The position numbers were made by a program, and so were the translations under genes. The notes beneath the pieces were generated by a model that ran no database searches, had not been told where the DNA came from, and saw only the letters and a list, made by a program, of their open reading frames with translations. This document shows, piece by piece, positions 24,290 through 35,598 of a stretch of DNA of 64,000 nucleotides. This stretch comes from Umbilicaria muhlenbergii (lineage: Eukaryota; Ascomycota; Lecanoromycetes; Umbilicariales; Umbilicariaceae), in assembly GCA_000611775.1 (NCBI GenBank), contig KK106981.1:7524312-7588311 (forward strand), read 5' to 3'. Every line of letters begins with the position of its first letter. Within the stretch, counting starts at the first letter, position 1.

Positions 24290-26178
24290 TCATATTTCCT
24301 CCAGCAGCACATGGTGCGAATTCCTCACCATAAGCCCATTCCGGACGTCGACCATGACCGGATGCATAGGCTGCTGGGCTGTTTTCGGCACGAGGTTACT
24401 GAGCAAACGCCGCTGTTGCGCCGAGATAGATATCTGCCGAGCAATCAAGACTTCTGCAGCGTTCCTGGCCTTTTCCACAGTCTCTCGCGTGGGCGGCGCC
24501 CCTTTATGGGGCCTCGGAGCACTCGAGGATCCGCCCTCATCGTCGATGATAGGCGGGTATGTAGGTAAGGCTTTGTCACAGAATTTCGACCTCAGAATGT
24601 TCATTGGCAGGACCTGCTTGAACGAATCCTCGGGAGCTAGTTCCCGGTCATCGAGGCTGGACTCACTCGACACTTGCGAGAGATGTGAGGTGCCCCAGCT
24701 CCATTTTGGTCCACGCGAACTGGCCGATGCTGTCTCTGGGCTGTGCAGGTTAGTGGTCAGATCGCCTTGCGGTTCAATTTGTGAAATGTTGAAGGCAGCG
24801 CGGTCGGGGGACATGGCACCCGGCGCGGTTACTGCTCGTTGCAAAGGACTCGGCCTGTAGAGCTGTGTCTTGGCGGTGGCACGTGTGGAGCATGGTGAAG
24901 TTGATGGGAAGAGAGAAAATGAAGGTGATTTTATCGTGGGTGAAGTTGCTCGCCGGGCCGGTCTGGAGAGCTCTCCACCTGGGTCATAGCTGTCAACCTG
25001 GAGTAGCCATGTCAGCCTTTTCGTATGTGGTGTTAGACGCAGTTGAAATATCTAACCATCTCTTGTCCTTCACCAACACTCGTCAATCTTCCCAGCTGGC
25101 CGTGTCTTCGGGCCAACAGCGATAGCGATTGAGTCTCGTCCAAGAGACTGCCGAACATGACACTATATCTTTCCATTTCCACGTTCGGTATCTCAACATG
25201 TAGTCTTGGTGGTTTATTCATCCGTTGTCGCAGCGCCTTTGAGCCGATGTTGGCGTAATTGATGTCCTTCGGCGGCGGTGTTGGGCTAACAGGTTCAACT
25301 TGCAGCAACGGCGCTGACCTGGCTCTCGTAAAGTCCGGCATACGTAGTCCTTTGACCTCTCTTTTCGGAAGATGGCGCATGTGCGGACCACCAGCTCTTC
25401 CACCGTCAGTGTCTCTGGCAGATCGCGTTCGTTCCGGCGGGTCACTTCGAGAAGGAGGTTCTGCCTGGCGCTGGAGACGCTCACGGTCTTGCTGCGGGTT
25501 CCGTACAGTACTGCGTTGTATCTTCAAGACGGGAAGATTTGGGGAAGATGGAGACGAAGAAGTTTTCTTGCTAAAGATACCGCCAAGGGTGTGCCATCTT
25601 CTAGCTCTTGATTTCGCCGGCTCCACGCAGACCCTGCGGGCGTCGGACTCGACTGAACTTATAATGCTCGAGCCCGAAGCACTTGATGAAGTCATTTCTT
25701 GATCTGCTACTGCTTCTACTGGTAAGGGCGGCAGTGGATTGTCGCTCGGACTGCCGAGCGCGATCCCAATGGCCATCGCTTCTGCGCGTGCACCGTAATT
25801 GCGGTGCACTCCAGGCAGCGTAGGGTTCGTATTTTGCATTCGATCCTCCTTGGCGGCAGAACGTGATTGCGCTGTCGAATTCTTCCCACTGTAGGTGTCA
25901 GCTAGGGTTCGAGACTGGTTCACCTGCTGCGCCGTCGAGTTGTATCTGTGAGTGCGTAGGTCATTGCGAGGTTGCCAGTGAATAGAAGGCCCGGCCACAG
26001 AACCGATGCCAGAATTTCTCGCCTCACGTATATCGAAGGCTTTTGCCCGGAAAGTGCTCGTGCTATCCAGCAAGCCTGCTTTTGCCATGCCGTAGGGTGA
26101 TGGAGAGGGAGATCCGCGGTAGGGCTGTTTGGAGCTCCGTGACATAGAAGGCACACGGAAGACGTTTGACGTGACCAA
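24290..26178 (-). CDS. Unknown Ser/Pro/Arg-rich fungal protein
   Basis: Exons from the complement are 26178-25057 and 24997-24290; the 59-bp intron has a weak donor (GTTAGA) and a good acceptor, and splicing joins QEM to VDSYDPGG in frame. The product has 609 residues. It is low-complexity, with many Ser, Pro and Arg residues and only short conserved-looking patches, such as RARRWHTLGGIFSKK (about 190-205) and RLHVEIPNVEMERYSVMFGSLLDE (about 330-355). The C-terminus is more helical (TVEKARNAAEVLIARQISIS). No catalytic motif is seen. Its stop converges with SLH1 at a spacing of 287 bp. It could be a signalling or cytoskeletal scaffold, but nothing in the sequence decides this. Confidence 0.75.
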
Positions 26179-26310
26179 ATTGAAGATTGATTATGGCTAT
26201 TTTAGGGCAAATGAATGGACGGCTTTCAACAGAGCCAAAGGGATATTAAAAGAATAGAAAGAGAGTGGAGAAGGATCAGTACCGCGACAGCATGAAGACG
26301 GGAGAGGCTG

Positions 26311-26405
26311 CGCAGAGAGGAGGGGGCAGAGGGAGAGGGGGAGGCAGAGGGAGAGGAGGAGGGAGAGGGACAGTGAGAATGGCAGGGAGAGAGAAGGTGG
26401 AGGAG
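26311..26405. repeat. GA-rich simple-sequence run
   Basis: Plus-strand sequence is almost pure purine with irregular GGGAGAGG-type units. It creates false Arg/Gly-rich and Leu/Pro-rich frames on the two strands. It lies about 0.2 kb upstream of the minus-strand gene start and may be part of its promoter or leader. Confidence 0.8.
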
Positions 26406-26561
26406 GCGTTGGCGGGAAGCAAAGCAGAGCTCACATTGGACTGTGCAGGGGTGCAAGGTGGGAGTCGGAGTAGCAGGGTACGAGTAAAGGGAGCACTCGT
26501 ATCAAGGCATCGGATCGATGAAGATAGAAGACTGAGATAGATGAGAGCGAGCAGATGAGAG

Positions 26562-26600
26562 GCCATCTGAGCCATCTGAGCCATCTGAGCCATCTGAGCC
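26562..26600. repeat. 9-bp tandem repeat (GCCATCTGA)x4
   Basis: Four exact head-to-tail copies of GCCATCTGA are followed by a partial GCC. The tract is non-coding as far as can be seen. It is a candidate polymorphic minisatellite. Confidence 0.9.
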
Positions 26601-27877
26601 ACCTTCCTGTAGGCGGGACAATATTAATGGGGGTCGAGGAGAGGCAAGGAGGCCCATGCATGATGCTGCCGCCTGCGCCAAGATGAATCCGGCACACTGA
26701 CACGGCGTGCTCAGTCTCGAGACTCACTGTCGAGAGTCGCTCTCAAGACTCACTCTGCAGGGCCGAAGAGGGCAGGACCGAGGAGTGGAGCCGGCAGTGT
26801 TGCCGGATTCCGTCGCGCGCATATCAGACAAGGGGAGAAAAAGAGAGGCGTGGGCGCACGGCGGCGTGACGGTGCAAGGCCGAAGGCTGGTTGGCTGGCA
26901 TGCCCGCACCCCTGCCCCTCAAGCCCGCGCTATCTCGGCCTGAAACACTGGAAGGCGGGCACGTGCCGAGCTGCCTGAGGTGTGACCCAATGGCCCAATG
27001 ACCCAATGACGCCAGACTCTGGCAGTAGGCCCGTCGTGATTTGCCGGCTGGAAATGAGCCGGACGAGGCTGGAGGGGGTCGGTCCATCTTACTGCTGCGC
27101 TTGCCGGTGCTCACCTTGCCTATTAATGGCTTGCACTATTCTTATATTCTGACGGAAGACTAATACTAATAATTAATGTTAATGTTCTCCCGGATACAAA
27201 AAGTGCAGGCCAACAGGAATCTTCATCATAACGCCAAGGGCGGAGGCGTCTACCTTTTCGTTTTCATGTTCGAACTCTACTTGGACTTCGACTTGATTCG
27301 TGCCCGTTGACTGATATCGTTGCCGTTTCACTGTTTCAGCACTGTTACTCGAGAGGTCCTGTAGCCTAGCTTTAATTGAGGCCTACGCCTTTGCCTTACT
27401 TGTGATTGTGCCAAACGCCAAACGCCGTGCCCCTGCCCCACTTCATGACTGGTACGGTATAGGACTCGAAGGGGTGATCGGGCAATGCAAAAGAAGATCA
27501 TGCAAAGCAGACGTCTTCACGCTTCCACGCCGACATCACTCTCTCCCAACCTTGCCTTGCTACTGCGGTCACTGTGTGTGGCATGCAGACAATGCTGCTG
27601 TCCATCGAGCCATCCCCTTCAAGAGACGTCGAGGGGAAGCCCAGTAGGCTTGACTGGTTGCTGAATGAACCGCCGTGACTGATGCATCTATCCATGAACC
27701 TCAACCAAGAAAATCTTCTGCCTTGGCAACATTCGCAGACCCCGGCTGAAGCAGACGTAGTGACAGAAAGGCTCCTTCTACTTAGTGTCCAAGAAAGTGA
27801 TGCGGCTGATGGACACAGTAGGGACGCCGCCATCTGGGCCAAGAATGCCCGATATAGTGAGCTTGTGTTCATCTAGC

Positions 27878-28102
27878 CTAGCAAGAAGCTGCGAGTTGCT
27901 TCTCCAGAAGTCCCGCCAGCTCAGCACCAGGCTTTGAGCCGGCAGTCACTTGTCGCATCAAGTAGTGACTCGGGTTCATACCTGGAGACATCATATACCC
28001 CTTCAGGAACCAGAAGGAGAAGACAGGCTCCAGGATCCATCGGCCTGGTCCAGGAGGAAGGGCTGTTCCGATAGAATCCAAGGAACCATATGTAGTTGAC
28101 AC
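27878..28102 (-). pseudogene. Orphan coding-like fragment
   Basis: A 74-codon minus-strand frame reads like the C-terminus of a real protein, with PPGPGRWILEPVFSFWF and MSPGMNPSHYLM, natural amino-acid balance and G/C-rich third positions. It has no in-frame ATG. Upstream, a TAG acceptor at about 28103 preceded by CTAATTG suggests an intron, but I find no matching exon before the divergent profilin gene. It may be the remnant of a lost gene or a last exon whose partners I missed. I cannot name the family. Confidence 0.35.
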
Positions 28103-28439
28103 TCTATTGTTCCCAGACTCTTATGATGAGTTGGCAATTAGAGAAGCCAAGTGATTTTCTGGTGCGAGATCTGAAGGGGGGAGAAAAGCGTTGAAGGTGG
28201 AAGAAATGGAAAGCGTCCTCGCGAAATTTTGGCGGGGGGCAAGTCTGCAATCAACAAGAAAGAGCGTTGAAACCCCACGCCTCCAACTGCATACATGCTA
28301 CTGCGGGATCACCATCACAGTCATCGGCGATAATAGCAAAATTTTCGGGCGCACCGAGAAAGACGCTCAAGGACGCTCGGCATCATCGATCACCATCAGT
28401 CCAAGAGGTGCAAAGCCATAGTGCTTGGAAAAAGTTACC

Positions 28440-29164
28440 ATGACGTGGCAAGGTAAGCTCGCGCTGGGCCGCGAGACTTTGGGATCATGCATCATGGCTG
28501 ACTTGATCCGATTTCCAAAGCATACATCGATACCAGGTGAGTAGCGGAGACCCCAGGCATACATAGCTCGAGGTGTTCGGTCGCTGAACGTTCCAAGCCT
28601 CGTCGGCACCGGCAACATCGACAAAGCGGCCATCTTCAACTCCGAGGGAACCAGCGTTTGGGCGTCTTCGCCCGGTTTCACAGTACGTCGCGCCTTGCTT
28701 TTCCCTTCCCAGCGACCGCACAAATCAGACAGCCTGAAAATCATTCGGTGAAGGGTGGGAAGCATTGAGAATTTGGAGAGACTGCGTGCGTGTGGGCAGC
28801 TTTCGGGCGCTGACCTGGAACAGATCGGGCCAGCTGAGTTAAGAGAGGTAGTCGGCTCGTATAAAGATACGGCAGAAGTCAAGAAAGTGCAAAGTTCGGG
28901 GCTACACATCGCCGGGGAGCGGTATGTGGTCATCAAGGCGGATGACCGAAGTCTATACGGGAAGAAGGTGGCTTTGGTCTTCAATCTTCCTTCCCGGCCC
29001 CGAGCACTGACTATTTTTCAAATTCTCAGGGCAAGGAGGGCATCGTCATCGTCAAAACACAGCAAGCCATCCTCGTCACCCACTACCCGGAGTCCGTCCA
29101 ACCAGGGGCGGCGGCGAACACGGTGGAGCAATTGGGCGATTATTTGATTCGCTTGGGGTACTGA
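28440..29164 (+). CDS. PFY1: Profilin
   Basis: Profilin binds G-actin, poly-proline (formins) and phosphoinositides and supports formin-driven filament growth. Five exons, 28440-28452, 28521-28536, 28598-28682, 28824-28967 and 29030-29164, give 130 residues, the usual fungal length. The first two exons are 13 and 16 nt and give MTWQ and AYIDT; SLVGTGNIDKAAI follows. Later exons give WASSPGF, IGPAELREVV, GERYVVIKADDRSLYGKK and GKEGIVIVKTQQAILVTHYPE, ending VEQLGDYLIRLGY. All splice sites are GT..AG and frame continuity is perfect. Introns are 68, 61, 141 and 62 bp. Because of the small exons, long open frames on both strands here do not reflect the gene. Confidence 0.96.
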
Positions 29165-29532
29165 GCATTTGCATGGCATTTCGTTGCGCTACATTCGACA
29201 CTGGTGTATTTGACTTGCATTATCTTCACCCCCGACACCACACCTACCTAGAGATGGGAGCTGCTAGATAAGACACACCGGGAATACCAAGAAACATGCA
29301 GCAACATGCAACAACATGCAACAACGCTAACCTCTCCATTTGTGCTATCCTGACCTACGGAGCCATATCGCCGCTTGCTTTGCCACTCTCGTCACCAGAG
29401 ACCGGTGGCAAGGAAGACTGCATGCCTGCCCCGCGTAGTCGGCGTCGGAATACTTTAGTACCAGTCTGGCACCTTTGAGGTGATATATGCGCTCTTGCCT
29501 CAAACTCCTTTATGCAGTGTCACTTCCATCTC
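29165..29532. other. Convergent intergenic region, profilin / GOT1
   Basis: A 368-bp gap lies between two stops. Near 29295-29325 there is a short AACATGCAACA repetition. Nothing else is seen. Confidence 0.5.
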
Positions 29533-30203
29533 TCATACAGGTAATTCTGCGTTCCTCCGTCCTCCGGCCATTTTATCGAGGACCAGCTTTATATATGGTC
29601 CCACCACCGGGACGCTCCCCACAAAGCCTCCGATCGTTGCGAAGAAATCCCCGAAGAGCACGAAGATTCCGTAGAGCTCGACCAAAAACCCTATCAAAGG
29701 CCACCGGAGGAGGATGAGTACAATGCCTGCCGTAAACGCCGCGGTTCCTTTCAGCTTCTGCCGCCGTGCGAAGAACAGAAGCGTCTTTTGGAGACCGATG
29801 ATCAAGGTCAGGCCGATGATAAAGAGGATCTAGGGGCGGCGTAAGCGCAAAACCCCTTTCGGAGAGGGATTGGTGGTCAGAGGCAATGTACGTTTCCCAT
29901 GGCAAGCCTGCGCATCGTCAGTATCCACGGCCATGGACCAAGACCGAGCGCGCACTTACATTGCTCTATCGAAGAACATGATGACTCCACCGAGTAAGAA
30001 GAAGCCCCCTGAGCCGTCATGTTAGGCTGCGCCGACCAGAAACCGGCAGGCATGGTGATCGTACCTACCGCCTGAGCAGAATGCCACTCCCACCTCTAAA
30101 GGTAAGTGTAATCAGCACCAGCTCTCGATCCATGGCATTCCTCGATTACGGAATGGGACCAGAGACACATACTCTGCGCGTCCGAAAGCCACATGGTCGG
30201 CAT
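29533..30203 (-). CDS. GOT1: Golgi transport protein Got1
   Basis: Got1 is a small four-helix membrane protein of the early secretory pathway, which facilitates ER-to-Golgi and intra-Golgi transport. Exons from the complement are 30203-30173, 30095-30069, 30008-29960, 29907-29892 and 29829-29533, giving 139 residues. The order of segments is MWLSDAQ, KVGVAFCSGG, GFFLLGGVIMFFDRAM, LAMGN, then ILFIIGLTLIIGLQKTLLFFARRQK and a long hydrophobic C-terminal region ending NAELPV. Four introns of 52-77 bp interrupt the first 41 codons, and the fourth exon is only 16 nt. The start may be the ATG at 30203 (MPTMWLSD) or the one at 30194 (MWLSD), which is the usual family start. Confidence 0.94.
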
Positions 30204-31242
30204 TGTAGCGATCAAAGGACGTTTCAAGGGAGTTGGCTGTGGCACGACCAATTGAAAATGGTTGTTTCCGGATCACAGGGTGACGCTTCGTAGCTCTTGG
30301 GAGTCTGGAGATTATGGTTGGGATACAAACGTGTTAGGCATGACTGTTTTCGGCGTATGTGCCCTCGTACCACGCACGCCTTCAAGCAGAGTGGCCTCCC
30401 TTGCGGGCTCCTCTTTTCGCGCCGAGCCTCCTCGGCCCTGTCGCGACTTCGCGTGGCGCTTAGATTGTTCCGGCTTAGCATCGAAATTAACAGACTGCCC
30501 GGCGCCCACGCCGCCCCAACGTTCACCATTTTCAACTCACTTCCCACGTGGGGAACTGATCTCTCACAACAACAGTCATACACACAGGACAAACCTGTTC
30601 CACTTGCTAGTAGACTGCTATATTGCAATGTTTACAAAGTAGCATCCAGCTTCTACAAGGTAAAGTCGAAGGAGCTCTCACCGGCGAAGGAAAACTTTCA
30701 GTCGAATGCCCGTTTCTTCCTCTGAAGTCTATGGTACACGGTGGTTCTGTGCACAGGCACAATGACAACGAAGACAAATGGGAGCGTGCTTCTCGTCACA
30801 TCAAGTGCCTTGACAACAGTGATCTCTATCGCTGTGACTGATTCCCAATTCTCCTCCATGGGCTTATCGGTACGCTGTCCCGAAGGCAGAGACCGATCTT
30901 GGCCACGATTAAGCCGGAGCGCCTTCTTGAGCGTTGCTCCGAAAGGGGCAATGGTGGGTGGAAGGGGTTTGACTTTGATGGCCGTACATGACCGCACCCC
31001 AATTTTCATACCGATGTTGTACATGTCTACACGTTATGGCTTCTATGATCAAATTAGCGAGTTCCAATAATGACAGCTGAAGCCATCATGAAGAAGAAAG
31101 TGCACACCGAGAATGAACATCTCGCCTTGATCGCAGAGTAGTGGCCAATGTGTAGCGCAGCGGCGAGGTCGCTGCAGAGCTCGCTACTACTGCCATGGAG
31201 TCCCTGCCGAAGGCCTTTTGCGGCACGCAGCATCTCCCACAC
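30204..31242. other. Intergenic region between IES6 and GOT1
   Basis: This is 1.04 kb between two minus-strand genes, including the GOT1 promoter. Frames of about 108 codons overlap on both strands at 30698-31070 but neither shows a known motif or a clear splice partner. I leave it unannotated. Confidence 0.4.
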
Positions 31243-31815
31243 TCATTTGAGCACTACATGAGCTCCGCGAGCCTCTAGATACTTCTCGGCGACCCCTTGG
31301 GGCAGAGTCCTTATTAGCCCGAAGACCTCCTTGTTGTGGTATCGGAGCCTCGTCTTTGGGTCCGTATAGGGGGCTGGTAAACCGGTGATATCACAGTAGT
31401 GTTTCTGATGTGCCGGATGGAGTGACGGGGCAGATTCAATATTAGTATACGTGGCTGTGGGGCCGGAGGACGCTGATGCTTGTAGATTCCTTTCGAGGAC
31501 AAGCGTCGAGAGGCTATGCGCTGCTTGGGCAATGTTCGGATGTGATATGGTGCCATTCGTTCGCATCGGAGTAACACCGCCCGTGCCCATTGCAGAGTTC
31601 TGTGGTTGTGGAGTGGAGGTACCGCTGTTGTCCTGCGTCGCTAGCACGGAGGCTTCTTTACGAGAAGCTTCGGCGATAATCTGCTTGATGTTCTTGTTAC
31701 GTCTCTGCGACGGCCGCCATTGAGCTTTTCGAAAAGGACGATTCGCAAGGGTCAAGTCGAGCTGGTCGAGAAGCTGTTGGTGCGAGTCATCCGTTGAAGG
31801 CGCAACCGGAGCCAT
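31243..31815 (-). CDS. IES6: INO80 complex subunit Ies6 (YL1-C domain)
   Basis: Ies6 binds Arp5 and the Arp5-Ies6 module couples ATP hydrolysis to nucleosome sliding in INO80. The single exon gives 190 residues from the first in-frame ATG at 31815 (MAPVAPSTDD). The N-terminal LDQLDLTLANRPFRKAQWRPSQRRNKN block is the conserved Ies6 arm. The middle 70 residues are Thr/Ser/Asn-rich. The last 55 residues form the YL1-C domain: HYCDITGLPAPYTDPKT, RLRYHNKEVF and a final AHVVLK. The open frame continues upstream of the ATG only to a GTG. Its partner ARP5 is transcribed away from it 1.3 kb further on. Confidence 0.92.
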   Translation of the reverse strand: MAPVAPSTDDSHQQLLDQLDLTLANRPFRKAQWRPSQRRNKNIKQIIAEASRKEASVLATQDNSGTSTPQPQNSAMGTGGVTPMRTNGTISHPNIAQAAHSLSTLVLERNLQASASSGPTATYTNIESAPSLHPAHQKHYCDITGLPAPYTDPKTRLRYHNKEVFGLIRTLPQGVAEKYLEARGAHVVLK

Positions 31816-32216
31816 TGGAACCGCCCAATCTATGGAAGGATACCTACAGGTCAAGAGGCCGAGGGGTAAAAGCCTAGGCACAAGGTCGAATCGCGGATGC
31901 TGTCGTTCTAATGTGCGTGTGAGTGATGGTCAGGCAAGGTACTCGTAGATAATTTAACTTCGGAGTTGGATGAAGATGAATTTGCGGAGAACGTATGTAT
32001 CTTCCGGTGTAAATAAACGCCGATGCCGATGCAATGGCGGTGGCGCGTGGGGGAACCAAACGCGTCTACTCGTAATTTACTCGTACTTGCAAGCTTCCTC
32101 TTACGCGTTCAATTACCAACAGAACGACCTCCCAGCTCTAAGAAGTGGCTGCCATGTTCAGTAGTCCTTGACAGAAAAAATCCGCGTTGATAATCTCTAC
32201 TTGCTGGGTATCGATC
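31816..32216. promoter_or_regulatory. Divergent promoter region, IES6 / DAD4
   Basis: A 401-bp interval separates the IES6 and DAD4 starts and is likely to hold both promoters. No gene is seen in it. Confidence 0.5.
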
Positions 32217-32680
32217 ATGGTAAAAATGCTCTCACCTGGCAACGCGTTTACTCATCGTACTGAGATTGAGGAATAGGAAAGCCCTCATGAGCATCAACAG
32301 AGCCTCCTGCTGTCACGTATCATCACCAATGTCGTAAGCGAGGGCTATCAAAAGACTGACAGTTGACGCCTGCTGATACTGGAAACCCAGGAGAAGCTCA
32401 ATGAGGCTATAATGGTCCTCAACAAAAACCTTCAGGTTCATAGGCCTTGATAGTAATTTGCCCATTTGGAAGCTCCACTAACGTGACGTGATTGAACGAC
32501 GAGCAGGAGATCAACATTTTTAACATGAACGTTGAGCTTGTCGCGCAGATGTTCAAGAACTATCAGTCCAACGTACTATTCCATCTTGAAGGTGAAGAAT
32601 TATGAATAATAGGCCTTACCGGTTGTGAGCGCAGCTAACGGTTCTAGCTAGCCACGGACAGCCTAAGAGATCTGTCATGA
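32217..32680 (+). CDS. DAD4: DASH/Dam1 complex subunit Dad4
   Basis: Dad4 is one of the ten subunits of the Dam1/DASH ring that couples kinetochores to microtubules. Five exons, 32217-32219, 32277-32333, 32391-32435, 32507-32591 and 32652-32680, give 72 residues, exactly the family length. The first coding exon is the ATG alone, followed by a GTAAAA donor. Successive exons read [34 protein letters not shown] and [20 protein letters not shown], then SNVLFHLE and ATDSLRDLS before the stop. Introns are 57, 57, 71 and 60 bp. Every junction keeps frame and matches the conserved Dad4 order. No open frame longer than 30 codons marks it, so it is easily overlooked. Confidence 0.93.
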
Positions 32681-33078
32681 TGAGCCTGTCGTTATCCGGG
32701 GACTGTGGACTGGTTTGATGAGAGATGTTAGCCAAGGCCATGACGAATGTGCAATTGAGCTGTTGAAACAAATGTTCTCTGATTTGTGATCCGTATCTTC
32801 GCTGAGTGGGCGTTGAACGGCGCGGTACGAGTAGAATGTGTAGGAGTAGACTTCAAACATGAAAGTATACGCGAGAGGCACCACTGCCGGCCAATATCTG
32901 TCCTGCAACCATTCTGGCCGCAACCTTGAGAGCATTTGATCTCGATCCAAGCTGGATAAATCATCACGCTCAACCCCTGATTCACGCCTTCTCCACGACA
33001 ATTGCAGCAGTGCGCCATAACGCAATGTACCCCCCCAACTAGCACTACTGGAAGAGGCTTCCCAGGAGCCGCGCCGCC
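32681..33078. other. ARP5 upstream region
   Basis: About 0.4 kb lies between the DAD4 stop and the ARP5 start on the same strand. It should contain the ARP5 promoter. Minus-strand open frames here are shadows without family features. Confidence 0.5.
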
Positions 33079-35598
33079 ATGACTATTGATTCCGTCCGTA
33101 CTGTGGACCAGGTGACTGCATCCAAGTCGTCCTCTGGGAGGAACACGCCGAAACCTCCTCCACGTATCTGGAACGCCGTGGAGCCACCTTTCAAGGGCTA
33201 CCAGCCTCCTCCGGTCGAGGGCTACCAACACAGCTCTGCCGCGACAGCGATCGTGATTGACAATGGTGAGATCAAGCATAATCCGGGGCGACCTGGCTTG
33301 CGCCTTACCGTCTTAGAGCATTCAGCTGATCCGTGCTAGGTGGAAGCCTTTTGCGAGCTGGGTGGTCGTTTGACCAGGCCCCCAGACTATCATTCCCAGC
33401 CAACGTGGCGCGATACAGGGACCGCAAGCTCAATCGTACCTGTACTTATGTTGGATATGACGCCTATGCAGATGCTACGACCCGTGGGCAGATACGTAAT
33501 GTCTTTGAGCCAGGCACCAGTATAGTGGGAAACTGGGACGTTATGGAAAACCTACTGGACTACACTTTCTCGAAGTTGGGAATCGATGGCGCTGATGGTG
33601 GTGTCGGACGGCCCATTCTCATGACGGAACCGGTGGCTAACCTGCGATACTCGCGAAAGAGTACGTTCCGCGACAGGTTTCCAGACAGTTGCAAGAGCTG
33701 ACAGTTGGAATAGCGATGACGGAGCTGTTATTCGAGTGCTACTACGCGCCTTTTGTGGCTTATGGCATAGATTCCTTGTTCTCCTACAGATATAACAAAG
33801 GCAGCAGTGGACTCATCATCTCATCTACACACACATCTACACATCTAATCCCAGTGGTGAATTCAAAACCCTTGATATCAAATGCTAGCCGTCTGAACTG
33901 GGGAGGCTTCCATGGCGCGGAATATCTTCTAAAACTGCTGAGACTCAAGTATCCAACGTTTCCTGGCAGGCTTACCGAAATCCAAGCTGAAGAAATGGTG
34001 CGCGAACATTGTTATGTTTCGCAAAAGTACGACACTGAAATGACGTCCTACTTGGACTGGTCTGGGCTAGAGGAAAGAGATCACGTCATACAGTATCCAT
34101 ACACAGAGCATACTATAGTCGAGAAGACAGAGGAAGAGTTGGCAAGGATAGCTGAGAGGAAGAGAGAAAGTGGGCGAAGACTGCAAGAACAAGCGGCAAA
34201 GATGAGGCTCGAAAAGTTGATGAGGAAAGAGCAGGAGCTCGAGTACTACAAGGATCTCCAGCAAAGAATCAGCGCACAGACGAAGAAGGAAGCGAAGCGT
34301 ATGCTAGATGAAGATGAGTTCAAGGACGAAGCCCAATTAGACAAGGTTGTTAAGGAGCTAGAAAAATCGATACGCAAAGCTAGGAGCAAAGATGTCGGCG
34401 GCCCCGAGGATGATGAGGAGGAAGCGGAGGCTACCTTCCCATTGTTAGACGTTCCAGACGAGGAGCTTGACGAGGCTGGCTTGAAGCAGAAACGACATCA
34501 GCGTTTGATGAAGTCAAACGTGGACGCTAGAGCGAGAGCGAAGATCGAAAAGGCGCAGCAGAAGGCCCGGTTGGCGGAGGAAGAACGATTGGACGAGGAA
34601 CGTCGTGAGACGGATCTTCAAGGTTGGCTCGAAGAACGCAGGGCTACCAGGACCGTAAGGGCTTCTTCATTTCCATTCATTCCGCACGCAGGTCTTGGCT
34701 AACGGTTTGTAAAAACTAGGCGTTACTCCAAAAGATCAAAGACAGAGAAAGGCTCAAGGCTGATTTAGGAAATCGTAAATCACTTGCAAGTCAAATGCGC
34801 ATGAAAACGCTGGCCAGCCTAGCTTCAGACGCGCCCGGCCGAAAACGTCGTCGCGGTGGCGACGACGACAACTTTGGCGCTAATGACGATGACTGGGGAG
34901 TCTATCGGACTGTTGCGACAGGCGATCAGAGCGAAGACGAGGAGGAGGAGGATCTTGGCGCGGGTCTGAAGGGTGTCGAGGCGCAGCTACTAAAGTATGA
35001 TCCAAGCTTCACGGAGATCAACATGGTGGATGCACAATCGGATTGGACAAAAAGCCTTATTCATGCCTTTCTGCGTGGGCCCTGGCCCTTTGACGTGGAG
35101 AGCCAGAAAGAAATACATCAAGTTCATTTGAACGTGGAAAGGATCCGCATCCCAGAGGTCGTGTTCCAGCCCGCCATCGCGGGATTGGATCAAGCAGGCA
35201 TTGTCGAGATAGCCGCAGATATCATCAATCAAAGACTTGCCCCGGCACAAGACCGCAACGATATCCTGAGAGATGTATTTCTGACTGGCGGCAACACCCT
35301 GTTTCGTGGATTCGAAGAACGGCTCACGCAAGAACTGCGTGTGGTGCTGCCTATAGACTCACCATTAGCTGTTCGCAAAGCCAATGACCCTTTACTGGAT
35401 GCTTGGAAAGGTGCCGCCCAATGGTCGACGGAATCTACATTTACAGCATGTTCAGTTTCTAGGGAAGAGTATCAGGAAAAGGGCCCTGACTATATCAAGG
35501 TATGGCGCTATCCATGCCTAGACAGGGTGTACAGTACTTAGCCAATGCTTACACTTCGAACTCAGGAGCATAACGTTGGCAATGTGCTTGCCATTTGA
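33079..35598 (+). CDS. ARP5: Actin-related protein Arp5 (INO80 complex)
   Basis: Arp5 is the INO80-specific actin-related protein that binds Ies6 and contacts the nucleosome. Exons 33079-33265, 33340-33660, 33714-34654, 34720-35499 and 35566-35598 give 753 residues. The actin fold is visible at both ends: IVIDNGGSLLRAGWS (nucleotide-binding P1 loop, near residue 60), EPVANLRYSRK, LFECYYAPFVAYGIDSLFSY, and late in the protein AGIVEIAADI and DVFLTGGNTLFRGFEERL. Between them lies the long Arp5-type insertion, coiled-coil and highly charged (ELARIAERKRESG... AKIEKAQQKARLAEEE). The last 33-nt exon supplies EHNVGNVLAI after GPDYIK. Introns are 74, 53, 65 and 66 bp. Confidence 0.96.

Larger units (their letters stand above)
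26179..27877. other. Large intergenic region
   Basis: This is 1.7 kb upstream of the unknown minus-strand gene. It contains a GA-rich run and a 9-bp tandem repeat, listed separately, and a short CCCAATGAC/GCCCAATG repetition near 26988-27010. Around 27120-27190 composition shifts briefly to AT-rich. I see no convincing exon here. Confidence 0.45.

Noticed and set aside
24215-24860. Plus-strand ORFs of 117 and 194 codons
   Set aside because: They are shadows of the second exon of the minus-strand Ser/Pro-rich gene, whose splice junction keeps frame.
26265-26602. Gly/Arg-rich and Leu/Pro-rich ORFs on both strands
   Set aside because: They are products of the purine run and the 9-bp tandem repeat.
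28367-28984. 205-codon minus-strand ORF
   Set aside because: It is antisense to the five-exon profilin gene, which matches the profilin family along its full length.
30698-31070. Overlapping ORFs of about 108 codons on both strands
   Set aside because: Neither has a recognisable motif, splice partner or clear start; both may be chance frames in the IES6-GOT1 gap.
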